A stretch of 64,000 bases of DNA from Natrinema versiforme. Lineage in GTDB: Archaea; Halobacteriota; Halobacteria; Halobacteriales; Natrialbaceae. Both the position numbers and the translations under genes were made by a program. The stretch covers positions 3,286,001 through 3,350,000 of the forward strand of contig NZ_CP040330.1 in assembly GCF_005576615.1 (NCBI RefSeq), written 5' to 3'. The notes beneath the pieces were generated by a model, which was not told the origin of the DNA, ran no database searches, and worked only from the letters and a program-made list of their open reading frames with translations. Position 1 is the stretch's first letter. Each line of letters begins with the position of its first letter. Positions 1-8,619 of this stretch are shown here, one piece after another.

Positions 1-243
1 ACCCGCGACCGCTGGGTCGTCGAAACCGCCGAGCAAACGCTCGACCGCATCGAGGCCTTCGAGGAGTGGGAAGCGGAACAGGAAGCGCCCGAAAGCGGCT
101 CGACCGCACCGACGAACGAATACGCCGAGATGGCCCGCGAGCGCTACGACTCGCCCGTCGTCAACTACCGCAACGACGTGATTCAGGCGCTCGAGAGCCT
201 CGAGACCGTCGAGGAGAGCGACGACGCGGAAGCGACGGTCTGA
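1..243 (+). CDS. C-terminal part of an unrecognised protein (5' truncated by window edge)
   Basis: Reading frame 1 is open from the first base to a TGA at 241-243 and gives 80 residues with haloarchaeal composition (many Glu and Asp, GC-rich third positions). The end reads NYRNDVIQALESLETVEE followed by an acidic tail, which suggests an amphipathic helical C-terminus. I do not recognise the family. The start lies upstream of the window. Confidence 0.7.
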   Translation, partial: TRDRWVVETAEQTLDRIEAFEEWEAEQEAPESGSTAPTNEYAEMARERYDSPVVNYRNDVIQALESLETVEESDDAEATV

Positions 244-293
244 GGCACGAGCCACCGGCCGTTCTCTTTGTTTTCGAACCGTGAGCGTGGAGT

Positions 294-965
294 CTATAGC
301 AGGGCCTCGAGCATCGCGCCGATCGCGTCGAACTCGTCGTCGGTGACCTCGTGGCCCGTCTCGGGATAGCGCCGCTCGTCGACTGCGGCATCCGCTCGCT
401 CGAAGACGCGGACCGTCTCGGCGACCCGCTCGCGGTCGACGTGCGGATCGTCCGCACCGTAGCCGACGAGGACTGGCGTCCCCTCGAGCGAGCCGTCGAT
501 CGCGGTCGAACGGAGTTCCTCGGTCAATCCGGGAAGCAGCCCCGAGAGGGCGGCGAGACCGCCGTAGCGGGCCGGACTGCGTCGGACGAACTCCGCGGCG
601 ACGCAGGCACCCTGTGAGAAGCCCGCGATGACGGTCCGCTCGGGCGGAATATCGATCGTGCGCGCTTGCTCGAGTGCGGCCGAAACGCAGTCGACGCTCG
701 AGGTGAGCCACGGTTCGTTGTCGGTCCGCGGTGCGGTCGACGGCTTCGGATACCAGCGGCTTCGCTCCGCGTGGGGCGCGAGGACGGCGACGCCGTGTTG
801 CGCGACCGGTTTCATGAGGTTGATGACGCCCTGTGCGGTCGCGCCGCGGCCGTGACAACAGACGAGCGCAGCCTCCGCGGCGAGTGCGGGCGCACCGGCG
901 GTGAGCAGCGGTCGGCCGGCGTGGGGTCCCGAGACGGCGTCCATCGAGTGGTTCGAGTCCGTCAT
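294..965 (-). CDS. alpha/beta hydrolase, phospholipase/carboxylesterase-like (MhqD-type)
   Basis: This 223-residue protein has the carboxylesterase nucleophile elbow GFSQG (Ser about 117), an Asp candidate in GADDPHVD (about 172) and a His in ETGH (about 205), so a full Ser-Asp-His triad is visible. Length matches the small phospholipase/carboxylesterase family, cytosolic esterases of short acyl esters. Its ATG overlaps the TGA of the upstream VOC dioxygenase gene by 4 nt (ATGA), so the two are translationally coupled. In Bacillus, MhqD-type esterases and MhqO-type dioxygenases act together in resistance to quinones and other electrophiles; I infer a similar role here from gene order and family. 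The true substrate is unknown. Confidence 0.85.
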   Translation of the reverse strand: MTDSNHSMDAVSGPHAGRPLLTAGAPALAAEAALVCCHGRGATAQGVINLMKPVAQHGVAVLAPHAERSRWYPKPSTAPRTDNEPWLTSSVDCVSAALEQARTIDIPPERTVIAGFSQGACVAAEFVRRSPARYGGLAALSGLLPGLTEELRSTAIDGSLEGTPVLVGYGADDPHVDRERVAETVRVFERADAAVDERRYPETGHEVTDDEFDAIGAMLEALL

Positions 966-1924
966 GGCGTGTCGTCGTCACCGCCGCCCGTCGGAACCGT
1001 CAGCGCCGGCAACTGACTTTCGATCAGGTCGCGATCTCGTTCGAACCAGTCGGGGAGATAGAGCGACTCGCCGGGTTCGGCCGTTCCCTCGCTTGCCGCG
1101 ACGCCGCCGGTCTCGGTCGCCAGTTCGAAGAGAATCCCGCCCGGCTCGCGGACGTACAGCGAGTGGAAGAAGTGCCGGTCTTTGACCCGGGAGACGTCGT
1201 AGCCGCGGTCGTCGAAGAGTTCCCGCCACTCGTGGAGGTCGTCCTCGCGTTCGACGCGGACCGCGACGTGGTGGAGCGTCCCCGTCCCTTCGCGGCCGAA
1301 TCCGGCGTCGCGGTCGAGCACGTCTACGACGGTCGCTCGCGATCCGGACGCGCGATACCGGATTCGGTCGCCCTCTTCCGCGTCGTGCTCGAACCCAAGC
1401 GTCTCGAGCGTCCCCGCGGTCGCGTAGGGGTTGACCGACAGGGTGGAAACACCGTGAAGGCCACAGAGTGCGCGGTCCGCCGGGACGGGGCCGGCGGTCC
1501 ACGGTTCGATATCGGTCGGCACCGGCGGGCCGGCCACGAGTTCGACGCGGGTGCCTGCGGGGTCCTCGAACCGCAGTACCCGCTCGTCGAATCGCTCGAG
1601 CGGCCCCTCGGTCGTAACGTCGTGATCCGCGAGTCGGGTGTCCCAGTACGCGAGCGACTCGGCCGGGACGACGAACGAGACCGATTCGATCTGGGGCTTG
1701 CCGGGTCGGCCGGGATCGCCGTGGGGGTCCGGGAAGTGTGTCAGGACCGTCCCCGGCGTCCCGGAGGCGTCGCCGAAATAGAGGTGATGTTGCAGGATAT
1801 CCTCGAAGTTGACCGTCTGCGTGACGAGTCGAACGCCGAGGACGCCGCTGTAGAAGTCGATCGCCTCCTGTGGATCCCCGACGATCCCCGTCACGTGGTG
1901 AAGTCCCGGCGTGTCGGACAGCAT
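962..1924 (-). CDS. VOC-family ring-cleaving dioxygenase (MhqO-like)
   Basis: The 320-residue protein has two vicinal-oxygen-chelate modules. The first starts with GLHHVTGIVGDP and carries a metal His at residue 9 or 10. The second contains TLHHVAVRVE and ends in ILFELATE, which supply the usual His and Glu ligands. The two-module layout and length fit the ring-cleaving dioxygenase (MhqO) group of the glyoxalase superfamily, which opens hydroquinone-type rings with a mononuclear metal. The gene is first in a two-gene operon with the esterase at 294-965. A neighbouring function in electrophile detoxification is inferred. Confidence 0.85.
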   Translation of the reverse strand: MLSDTPGLHHVTGIVGDPQEAIDFYSGVLGVRLVTQTVNFEDILQHHLYFGDASGTPGTVLTHFPDPHGDPGRPGKPQIESVSFVVPAESLAYWDTRLADHDVTTEGPLERFDERVLRFEDPAGTRVELVAGPPVPTDIEPWTAGPVPADRALCGLHGVSTLSVNPYATAGTLETLGFEHDAEEGDRIRYRASGSRATVVDVLDRDAGFGREGTGTLHHVAVRVEREDDLHEWRELFDDRGYDVSRVKDRHFFHSLYVREPGGILFELATETGGVAASEGTAEPGESLYLPDWFERDRDLIESQLPALTVPTGGGDDDTP

Positions 1925-2069
1925 TAGCCGTCAATTGGGCCTCGAGATGGATAGCCTGCCGGGTCGAGCGCCGAGTCGATTCGACCGGGATCCGCAGCCC
2001 GCGCCTCGCCGATCGAATCCCCCCGTCTGACAAATGGTTAAGTGTCGTGAACGACGACTAGGGGTATCG

Positions 2070-2486
2070 ATGGGGAACAAGAACAAGACCATCTCGTTTC
2101 GGGTCAACGAGGACGCGTTCGAGGCCCTGCAGGCGATCGCCGAAGAACGCGACATCTCGCTGTCCGCGGTCTTCCGGGATTACGTCGACCAACTCGTCGA
2201 ACACGACGGGCAGGTCGAGGTCGTCCCCGAGGACGACCTCGAGGCCCGGACCAGTGAGGACGGGGACGAGATTTCGTTCCCGCCGACCGTTGAAGTCCCG
2301 AAGCGCTTCATCCGCGAACACGAGCGACTCGAACTCGAGGCCGAGCACCTCCGGGAGCAACTCGACGAGTACAAGGGCTACGTCAACGACCTGCAGGACC
2401 GACTCGAGGACGAGGAAGACGAGGTACTGCTGCTCGACGAGTTAGACGAGTTAGAAGACGAAGACGAATCGTATCAGTTACGATAA
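2070..2486 (+). CDS. ribbon-helix-helix DNA-binding protein with C-terminal coiled coil
   Basis: The N-terminal 45 residues (NKTISFRVNEDAFEALQAIA, then SLSAVFRDYV) have the beta-strand/helix/helix pattern of a CopG/Arc-type ribbon-helix-helix domain. Residues 80-138 form a highly charged coiled coil ending in a run of Glu, Asp and Leu. I chose the ATG at 2070 because the domain begins right after it. An in-frame ATG at 2034 adds twelve basic residues that do not look like the family. Probably a dimeric transcriptional regulator or nucleoid-associated protein; the target is unknown. Confidence 0.75.
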   Translation: MGNKNKTISFRVNEDAFEALQAIAEERDISLSAVFRDYVDQLVEHDGQVEVVPEDDLEARTSEDGDEISFPPTVEVPKRFIREHERLELEAEHLREQLDEYKGYVNDLQDRLEDEEDEVLLLDELDELEDEDESYQLR

Positions 2487-2570
2487 CGAGGACGGACGGC
2501 AGCGACGGATAGAGTACTGCGACTGGTATCGAGCACTGCCGGCGGTCGTGGCTGAGAGCCCGCAGTCCCG

Positions 2571-3026
2571 TTACCGCTCGAGTTCCCGTTTCGCCTGCCG
2601 GATCTCGTCGTACTTCTCGTCCGCGCCGTCGACGCGAGCGAGTCCCTCCGCGGCCTCGAGGGTTCGGACGCCGTTATCGAGGAAGGAGAGCACGTCGCCG
2701 GAGTAGGCATAGACCATGTAGTCGTCGGTCATCACGTCGACGATCGCGTCCGGGCCGAGCCCCTGTGCGCGTAGTTCGAGCAGGTACCTGATGAATTTCC
2801 GTTCCGGGCAGCCACAGTAGGGGTTGTTGTCACAGCCGCAGTCGAGGAAGTCCTGCGTGAAATCGAGCACCCGATCGCGAGTCGCGTCGTCGAGTTTCTC
2901 GAGGCCGTCGCCCTGAAAGAGCATATCGAGCGTCGCGCCCTTGAACGCTCCCTTGGGGATGTTCGTCTCGAGCTGGGAGCTGAGCTGCCGGTGGTTCTTG
3001 ATGTAGATCTTATCGGTGATAGCCAC
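2571..3026 (-). CDS. haloarchaeal conserved protein with Cys cluster (DUF5814-like)
   Basis: The 151-residue protein contains a compact cysteine cluster, CGCDNNPYCGC, at residues 63-73, typical of a metal-binding knuckle, flanked by helical segments. The N-terminus (ITDKIYIKNHRQLSSQL) and the cysteine segment resemble, from memory, the DUF5814 region found alone or fused to superfamily II helicases in haloarchaea. No helicase motifs are present here. The protein stands alone between convergent and unrelated neighbours. Function unknown; nucleic-acid binding is a guess. Confidence 0.7.
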   Translation of the reverse strand: MAITDKIYIKNHRQLSSQLETNIPKGAFKGATLDMLFQGDGLEKLDDATRDRVLDFTQDFLDCGCDNNPYCGCPERKFIRYLLELRAQGLGPDAIVDVMTDDYMVYAYSGDVLSFLDNGVRTLEAAEGLARVDGADEKYDEIRQAKRELER

Positions 3027-3205
3027 GCGTTGGCGGTCCTAGGGGCTGTGGGTCGAAAAACGTCTCGGTCGCGACCGGACACGGATGTGACGAGCTACCG
3101 CGACCCGCACACGGCGGCCGAAATCGCGCGGTATGGCTCCCCACACCGTATCGAAGAGTCGTAACGTATTTGAATCCAACCGGCCGTAGGATAACCTGTA
3201 CACGT

Positions 3206-3278
3206 GTCCGGGTTGGGGTAGTGGTTATCCTTCAGCCTTGTGGAGGCTGAGACGCGGGTTCGATTCTCGCACCCGGAC
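3206..3278 (+). tRNA. tRNA-His (GTG)
   Basis: The 7-nt anticodon loop TTGTGGA is closed by the stem CAGCC/GGCTG and gives anticodon GTG. The acceptor stem TCCGGGT/ACCCGGA is preceded by an encoded G-1 (3206) opposite C73 (3278), the identity element specific to tRNA-His. The T-arm is CGCGGG-TTCGATT-CTCGC-like. No CCA is encoded. Confidence 0.95.
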
Positions 3279-3325
3279 TTTTTCACGACAACCATCGGGA
3301 GGAGTGGAAAAGCCGGACGGCGAGA

Positions 3326-3393
3326 TCGAACCAGACGAGTCGCGCGCAGCGCAGCGAGCACGTCTCGGCGTGGTTCGATTCTCGCACCCAGAC
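3326..3393 (+). repeat. partial duplicate of the tRNA-His 3' end with palindromic spacer
   Basis: Eighteen bases of the tRNA-His T-arm and acceptor (3257-3274) recur exactly at 3372-3389, 115 bp downstream, followed by AGAC instead of GGAC. In between, 3326-3378 is bounded by TCGAACC and GGTTCGA and contains AGACG and CGTCT in inverted orientation. Related modules lie beside tRNA-Phe and tRNA-Val. Confidence 0.8.
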
Positions 3394-3464
3394 CGATCGA
3401 AGCTCGAGGACGAACCAGTTCGCTGACGCGCAGTTTTTTATATGTCGTTCCGTCAGTAGCAGAC

Positions 3465-3818
3465 ATGACCCATGGGTTGGAGCCGACGGAGGAGTACGAC
3501 GGCTCCATCGTCGTTCGGCTGTTAGACGACCGGACGGGAACCGAGCGCATCCGCTGTACATCGTACGACGAAGCGATAACCGTCGTCAAGGAACACCACC
3601 GCTCGGTCACGGTCGCGAAGATCGTCGACAGGGACGGCGACGTCGTCTTTACCTCCGCCGGGATGGATATCGACGACTGGGAGACGGAGTGGGAGCACGC
3701 GAAACGTCGTCTCTCCGTCGACGTCGAGGAGTACGACTGCCCGTACGACAACATCGCCTGTGTCGCCGACGACCACTGTATCCAGTGCCAGATCGACGCG
3801 GTGCAGGAACAGTACTGA
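3465..3818 (+). CDS. conserved haloarchaeal hypothetical protein (117 aa)
   Basis: This small acidic protein has a beta-rich first half (SIVVRLLDD, then TVVKEHHRSVTVAKIVDRDG) and a C-terminal cysteine group (DCPYDNIAC, then DDHCIQCQ), which could bind a metal. The ATG at 3465 is preferred because an A/T-rich TATA-like element (3433-3442) sits about 25 nt upstream, the spacing of a leaderless haloarchaeal transcript. No recognised family or catalytic motif. It stands alone before a palindromic element. Confidence 0.7.
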   Translation: MTHGLEPTEEYDGSIVVRLLDDRTGTERIRCTSYDEAITVVKEHHRSVTVAKIVDRDGDVVFTSAGMDIDDWETEWEHAKRRLSVDVEEYDCPYDNIACVADDHCIQCQIDAVQEQY

Positions 3819-3825
3819 ACAGGGC

Positions 3826-3908
3826 TATCGTAGCCACTGAAAGTCACTGCACACCTGATCGCCGGACTGCGCTGCGATCAGTGTTAAATCGTTTCAGTGG
3901 CTACGATA
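3826..3908. repeat. 83-bp nested palindromic element (MITE-like)
   Basis: A perfect 17-bp inverted repeat (3826-3842 against 3892-3908, arm TATCGTAGCCACTGAAA) encloses a second 8-bp inverted repeat (CTGATCGC/GCGATCAG). It lies between two genes in the same orientation. It could be a miniature inverted-repeat element or a strong terminator. There is no obvious target-site duplication or T-tract. Confidence 0.7.
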
Positions 3909-4007
3909 CCTTCCTCGAGGGGGACTCGTCTCGAGACACTGCGATGGGACCGTTCGGCGGCTTTGTCATGCGCCCGCGTTTAGGAGCGCCGGCCCGTAGC
4001 GCGTCGT

Positions 4008-5288
4008 ATGGCGGATACCCAGCACGGCGAGATGTTCGGCAAAACGCAGCAGAACGCGGCGCTCGCCTGGGTGATCACGTTCGCGCTCGTCGTGCTCGCA
4101 CTCAATCACGGGCTCGGCGACTCGTACCGCTGGTTCGCCTTTACCGGCTTTGCGGTCGCGATCGTCTTGCTCCCGGCCGTCGCGTTTCGGGATCCGCTCG
4201 TGATGCCGCCCTGGGAGCTGCTGGTCCTCGTGTTGCTCCCCATCGTCGACGCGACGATACTCGGCGAGACGGTTCTCACCTCGATCGCCATCTACGTCGC
4301 CGTCGCCGCGATCGCGCTCGTCGCCACCATCGAGATCGATCGGTTCACGGCCGTCCGGATGAACCACGCGTTCGCGGTCGTGCTGGTCGTGCTCACGACG
4401 CTGGCCGTCGCCGGCGCGTGGCACGTCGCCCAGTGGCTCGCCGACGTGACGTTCGGGACGAACTACATTCTCGACGGGCGGTCACAGGACGCGGCCAATC
4501 GCGACCTGATGATCAACTTCGCGTACGCGGCGATCGCCGGCCTGTTCGCGGGCGTCATCTTCAGCCGGTACTTCGGGTCCTACAGCGACGACATCGAAAC
4601 CCAGCGGACGCCGACGCCGCGGGAGACCTCCCCCGATTCCGAACCGGACCCCGTCCCGACCCTGATCCGCGATCAGTTAGACGCCCCCGAATCGACGGTC
4701 AGGCGACTCTCCCGGATCATGCAGGTGGCCCTCGGCGTCCTCCTGCTGTACGGAATCGTCACCCTCGATCTGACGACGGTCTCGAACGCCGCCATCGCAC
4801 TCGCGATCACCTTCCTCCCCGCCATCCTCGAGCGGGACTACCGACTCACGCTCGAGCCGGGGCTCGTGTTCTGGCTCACGGCGGCGGTGTTCCTCCACGT
4901 GCTCGGCTCGGCCGGGTTGTACGCGCTCATCAGCCCGTGGGATAGCCTGACGCACACGATCTCAGCGTCGATCGTCGCCGCGGCGGGCTACGCGGTCGTC
5001 CGGGCGATCGACCTCCACACCGACGAGATCTATTTCCCAGCGGCAATGCTGTTCGCGTTCATCCTCGTGTTCGTCCTCGCCTTCGGCGTCGTCTGGGAAC
5101 TGCTGGAGTTCACCCTCGACTGGAGCGCACAGCAACTCGGTATCGGGGCCGTCGTCGCCCAGCACGGCCTGAGCGATACGATCGTCGACCTCGTCTACGA
5201 CGTCGTCGGGGCCGTCGTCGCCGCAGTCTGGGGCTCGTTCTACCTCACCGCGCTCTCCCAGCGTATCGCTGCCCAACTCGACGGCTAA
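4008..5288 (+). CDS. polytopic membrane protein, conserved in haloarchaea
   Basis: The 426 residues contain about ten to twelve hydrophobic spans in two blocks, roughly 18-175 and 230-420, separated by a soluble acidic and Pro-rich linker (QRTPTPRETSPDSEPDPVP). This suggests two related membrane halves. No transporter signature, Walker or metal motif is visible. The end of the second half (WELLEFTLDW, then IVDLVYDVVGAVVAAVWG) resembles small DUF2238-like membrane proteins, a weak comparison from memory. It is monocistronic, and the gene downstream converges on it. Confidence 0.75.
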   Translation: MADTQHGEMFGKTQQNAALAWVITFALVVLALNHGLGDSYRWFAFTGFAVAIVLLPAVAFRDPLVMPPWELLVLVLLPIVDATILGETVLTSIAIYVAVAAIALVATIEIDRFTAVRMNHAFAVVLVVLTTLAVAGAWHVAQWLADVTFGTNYILDGRSQDAANRDLMINFAYAAIAGLFAGVIFSRYFGSYSDDIETQRTPTPRETSPDSEPDPVPTLIRDQLDAPESTVRRLSRIMQVALGVLLLYGIVTLDLTTVSNAAIALAITFLPAILERDYRLTLEPGLVFWLTAAVFLHVLGSAGLYALISPWDSLTHTISASIVAAAGYAVVRAIDLHTDEIYFPAAMLFAFILVFVLAFGVVWELLEFTLDWSAQQLGIGAVVAQHGLSDTIVDLVYDVVGAVVAAVWGSFYLTALSQRIAAQLDG

Positions 5289-5348
5289 CGGCTTCGGCCC
5301 CGCTCGAGCCGGTCCGGCCGACTCGGCTGGAATCGAAAACGGGGTGAC

Positions 5349-6212
5349 TCAGTCCGCCGCCTCGGTCAGTCGCTGTACCTCGTCCTCGCTGAGCGAGAGC
5401 TGCGAGCCGGCGATGTTCGACTCGAGGTGGTCCGGATCCGATGTCCCCGGAATCGGGAGGATGACCTCGGAACGCTCGAGCAGCCACGCCAGCCCGACCT
5501 GTCGGCGGGTCGCGTCGTGTTCCTCGGCGATTTCGTCGAGGAGTTCGCCGTGTTCGTCCAGATCGTCGCCGTTGATCGGGGCCCACGGGATGAAACCGAT
5601 GTCCTCGTCGTCACAGATCTCGAGGACCTCCCGGCTCCCGCGGTCGTTGAGGTTGTACCGGTTCTGGACGGTCGCGATTTCGACCTGTTCGCGGGCCCGG
5701 TCGAGGAGTTCGGCGGAGACGTTACTGACGCCGACCTCGTCGACGACGCCCTCGTCTTTGAGTTCCGCGAAGGCCGCGATGGAGTCCTCGAAGGGGGTGT
5801 CCTCGTCGTCGGGCCGGTGGAACTGGTAGAGGTCGATGGTGTCCGTCTGGAGCCGATCGAGCGACGTGAGAGCCTGATTCCGGATGTAATCCGGATCGCC
5901 GTGGGCGATCCAGTCACCGTCGCGGTTGCGCAACAGGCCCGCCTTGGTCGCGATCAGCACGTCGTCCGGGTCGCCGATCGCCTCGCCGATGAGTCGCTCG
6001 CTCACGGCAGGGCCGTAGGAGTCGGCCGTGTCGATGAGGTCGACGCCACAGTCGACGGCGTGTTGAACGACCTCGCACGCGAGGTCCTCGTCGTCGGGCG
6101 CGCCGATAATATCCTCGCCGGTGAGCCGCATCGCGCCGAATCCCAGCCGGTGGACGGTCGAATCGCCGATCTCGAACGTGTCGCTCTCGTTTGTGATCGA
6201 GTTGCTACTCAC
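5349..6212 (-). CDS. aldo/keto reductase
   Basis: A TIM-barrel oxidoreductase of about 287 residues. Visible family features are GFGAMRL near the N-terminus, the catalytic Asp/Tyr region DLIDTADSYG, the Lys in ATKAG, YQFHRPD in the His position and the C-terminal cofactor-binding stretch ILPIPGTSDPDHLESN. It reduces aldehydes or ketones with NAD(P)H; substrate unknown. I chose the GTG at 6212 because the sequence before it (to 6320) lacks coding character and the family usually starts just before the first strand (STVHRLGFGAMRL). Confidence 0.85.
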   Translation of the reverse strand: MSSNSITNESDTFEIGDSTVHRLGFGAMRLTGEDIIGAPDDEDLACEVVQHAVDCGVDLIDTADSYGPAVSERLIGEAIGDPDDVLIATKAGLLRNRDGDWIAHGDPDYIRNQALTSLDRLQTDTIDLYQFHRPDDEDTPFEDSIAAFAELKDEGVVDEVGVSNVSAELLDRAREQVEIATVQNRYNLNDRGSREVLEICDDEDIGFIPWAPINGDDLDEHGELLDEIAEEHDATRRQVGLAWLLERSEVILPIPGTSDPDHLESNIAGSQLSLSEDEVQRLTEAAD

Positions 6213-6270
6213 GGGCGTACTGACAGCCTCGCACCTCTTGAGGGACAGGCTACCCCGAACGGAATGCCGG

Positions 6271-6339
6271 TTATCGAGTAACGAGACAGAGGCACAGTCC
6301 GATAAACACGATGGTAGCACCGACGACGAAATACGTCAT
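6271..6339 (-). CDS. 22-residue single-span membrane microprotein (tentative)
   Basis: ATG at 6339 to TAA at 6271 encodes a peptide that is almost entirely one hydrophobic helix (YFVVGATIVFIGLCLCLV) with a basic end. It lies 13 nt after the stop of the tiny gene at 6353-6472. It may be a small membrane protein or toxin-like peptide. Length makes coding uncertain. Confidence 0.35.
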   Translation of the reverse strand: MTYFVVGATIVFIGLCLCLVTR

Positions 6340-6352
6340 TTGGTGGCCGTCG

Positions 6353-6472
6353 TCAGAGATCCCGACCGGTCGCTTCTTCCGCTGTCTCCTCGACACCCTC
6401 CGCCACCGCCTCCTCGGTTCCACCGGAACTGTACCCCTCGATCATCTCCGTGACTATCTCGAGTACGTTCAC
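6353..6472 (-). CDS. 39-residue acidic small protein (tentative)
   Basis: GTG at 6472 to TGA at 6353 encodes a Glu-rich peptide (EEAVAEGVEETAEEATG) with haloarchaeal codon use. A TATA-like element on the minus strand (about 6493-6503) ends about 27 nt before the GTG, the spacing of a leaderless start. It forms a two-gene unit with the membrane microprotein downstream. Confidence 0.4.
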   Translation of the reverse strand: MNVLEIVTEMIEGYSSGGTEEAVAEGVEETAEEATGRDL

Positions 6473-6568
6473 GACTGCCAATTATTCCGATGGGATAATA
6501 AATTATCGTATCACGTTTCCCAGTCGATTATATCGGCCGGTAGATCGGCGAGAAACCGTCGCAGCGAT

Positions 6569-8093
6569 TCAGTCCTCGACGCTCAGTGCGCGTAACGGTC
6601 CGTTCGGTTCGTTGAAGTAGACGACCCCGTCCGCCACCGACAGCGATCCCGGAACACCCGACGGGACGCTCATCGACCAGAGCGTCTCGCCCGTCTCCGT
6701 GTCGAACCCGTAGAGGGTCCCTTGCTCGCTGGTGGCGACCAACACTCCGTCCGAGACCGACGGCGGTCCGAGTACGCCGTCGGTCGCTCCGGACACCCAC
6801 TCGACGGTACCGTTCGCGGCGTCGAGCGAGACCGTTCGATAGTCGTTTGCACGCTGTGCGTACACGGACCCGTTCCCGACGGCGATCCGTTCTCCGTGGA
6901 AGGGGCCCGGTGCGAACCAGCGTATGCGACCCTCGGCCAGATCGAGCGCGATCAGTTGGGAGGAGGTGAGAGCGAAGACGGTGTCGTAAGCGACCGCCGC
7001 AGCGGCGACCGGTTCGCCACCGGAGACGCGCCATCGGACGGTCCCCGTCTCGGCGTCGATCGCACGGAGCGGGTCGCCGCCGGCCATGACGACGCCGTCG
7101 GAGACCGGGGGCGGCCCCGCCAGCGGTCCCCCGATGTCTGCCGTCCAGTCAACCTCGCCCGCGGCCGCATCGATCGCGTGTAGCTGCCCGTTCGTCGTGT
7201 ACACTCGGCCGTCAGCGATGGCACGGGGCTCCGTGCCAGATATCGCCATCGGACGGGACGTTCCACTGGACCTCGCCGCTTTCCGCCTCGAGGGCGCGAA
7301 CGTCTTCCGGCGTCCCGAACGCGACGACACCGTCGCCGACCGCGAGGGGACTGGTTCGAGCGGGACCCTCGTGAACCCACTGCTCGCCGCCGTCGCTGGC
7401 AGACAGCGCCCGCACGGACCGGCCGGCGACGACGGTACCGTCCGCGACGACCGGTCCCGACTCGCTGAAGGCGTACTCGACCGCCGACTCAGTCCACGCC
7501 GCCGTCGGCTCGGAGCGAGGTGCCTCCGTCCCCGGGTTGTACGCGGTCGCGCCCGGATCGTAGGCGATACCGGGCCACGCGCTCCCGCCGTCGATAGCGG
7601 CCCGCTCGGATGGCGTCACGAGCCCCGGGTACGCCTCGCGGACCTCGTCGTTCCGGAAGGTCCCATCGAAGCGGAATTCACCGTCTTCCGGCCGGTCGAT
7701 ACCGTCCTCCCCGAAGAACTGCGGCCGGAACGAGAGGATGACCTCTCGCTCGAGCCCGGCCGCCAACAAGACGGACCGATCGCGATCGATCGATCCGTCT
7801 GCCTCCGTGTGAGACAGCGTGACAACGAGGTCGGCCTGACGGGCCTCTGAGCCGGTATTTTCGATCGTTACGGCGACTCGAACCGTCCGTCCGCCACCGT
7901 CGTCGACCCGTTCGATCCCGCTCACCTGTAACGGCCCGCTGTAGTCGGACCCTGCCGCCGTCTCGGTATCACCGGGCGGCTCCGACTCCGCATCAGAATC
8001 GAGCACCCCCGAACAGCCCGCGATTCCCCCCACTGCGGCGACGGTCCCGGTCGTCAGGAACCGGCGACGCGTCACCGTTGATTGATCAACCAT
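6569..8093 (-). pseudogene. Tat-exported lipoprotein with PQQ-like beta-propeller repeats, frameshifted
   Basis: The N-terminus at 8093 carries a twin-arginine signal (TVTRRRFLTTG) followed by a lipobox (GGIAGC), so the product would be a lipid-anchored extracellular protein. Beta-propeller repeats of the PQQ/YWTD type (VADGTVVAGRSVRALSASDG, AIADGRVYTTNGQLHAIDA) follow to the C-terminus. Near 7235-7255 the frame breaks. The upstream frame runs into a stop after DGDIWHGAPCHR, while the repeat pattern continues one base over as GTEPRAIADG. One extra base (or two missing) would explain it. Either a recent pseudogene or a sequencing error. A TATA-like element lies about 27 nt before the ATG, so the promoter looks intact. 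Confidence 0.75.
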
Positions 8094-8494
8094 GATCCCG
8101 ACCGAAGAATTCAGAATAAATAAATCTATATGAGCGTAACAGGTGCAGCTGAAATTTTCGCCGAGACGCTCGAGTCTCGCACAAATAGGTTGTGGATATG
8201 CCACTTTTCCGTCCAAATCACGGCGTGTGCTGACGATTCATTGTCACACCAGCATCTGCGCGGCCACGGTCTCGCTCGCTCGAGTTCAGTACAGCCTCCT
8301 GACTCCCGTCGCCGTCCTCGATCTACCAGTCGCACGCGGACAACGGACCGCGACCGCGCTCGGCGAAGCGGTAGCGAGCCGCGAACTCGAGACGCGGTCT
8401 CGATCAGTTGCACCTGCGCTCATCGCCTTGCAAACACCGGCGCAGAGACTACTGAGCAGGGAATTTGTAGTTACGATATGTGAACCGAGAAAGT

Positions 8495-8619
8495 ATGCCG
8501 CCTCCCGGATTTGAACCTCGCCGAGACGTTCCTGCTCGCTACGCTCGCGGGCTGCGACTCGTCTGGTTCAAACCGGTCGGATTCCATTTCTGTCGCTCAC
8601 GAGTTGTTCGCGACAGAAA
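8495..8619 (-). repeat. partial duplicate of tRNA-Phe 3' end, palindromic module and hairpin
   Basis: Twenty-three bases at 8619-8641 (end of tRNA-Phe) recur exactly at 8495-8517. Between the copies lie a T-loop-bounded palindromic module (8510-8572) and a hairpin with 9-bp stem (8588-8596/8610-8618). The rest of the 8094-8494 intergenic stretch shows no convincing gene. Confidence 0.8.

Noticed and set aside
3240-3464. N-terminal extension of the gene at 3465
   Set aside because: It starts inside tRNA-His and crosses the duplicated tRNA end; a TATA-like box supports the later ATG.
8143-8514. Open frame of 123 codons upstream of tRNA-Phe
   Set aside because: Arg- and Ser-rich composition, no acidic bias, ends inside the tRNA-derived repeat.
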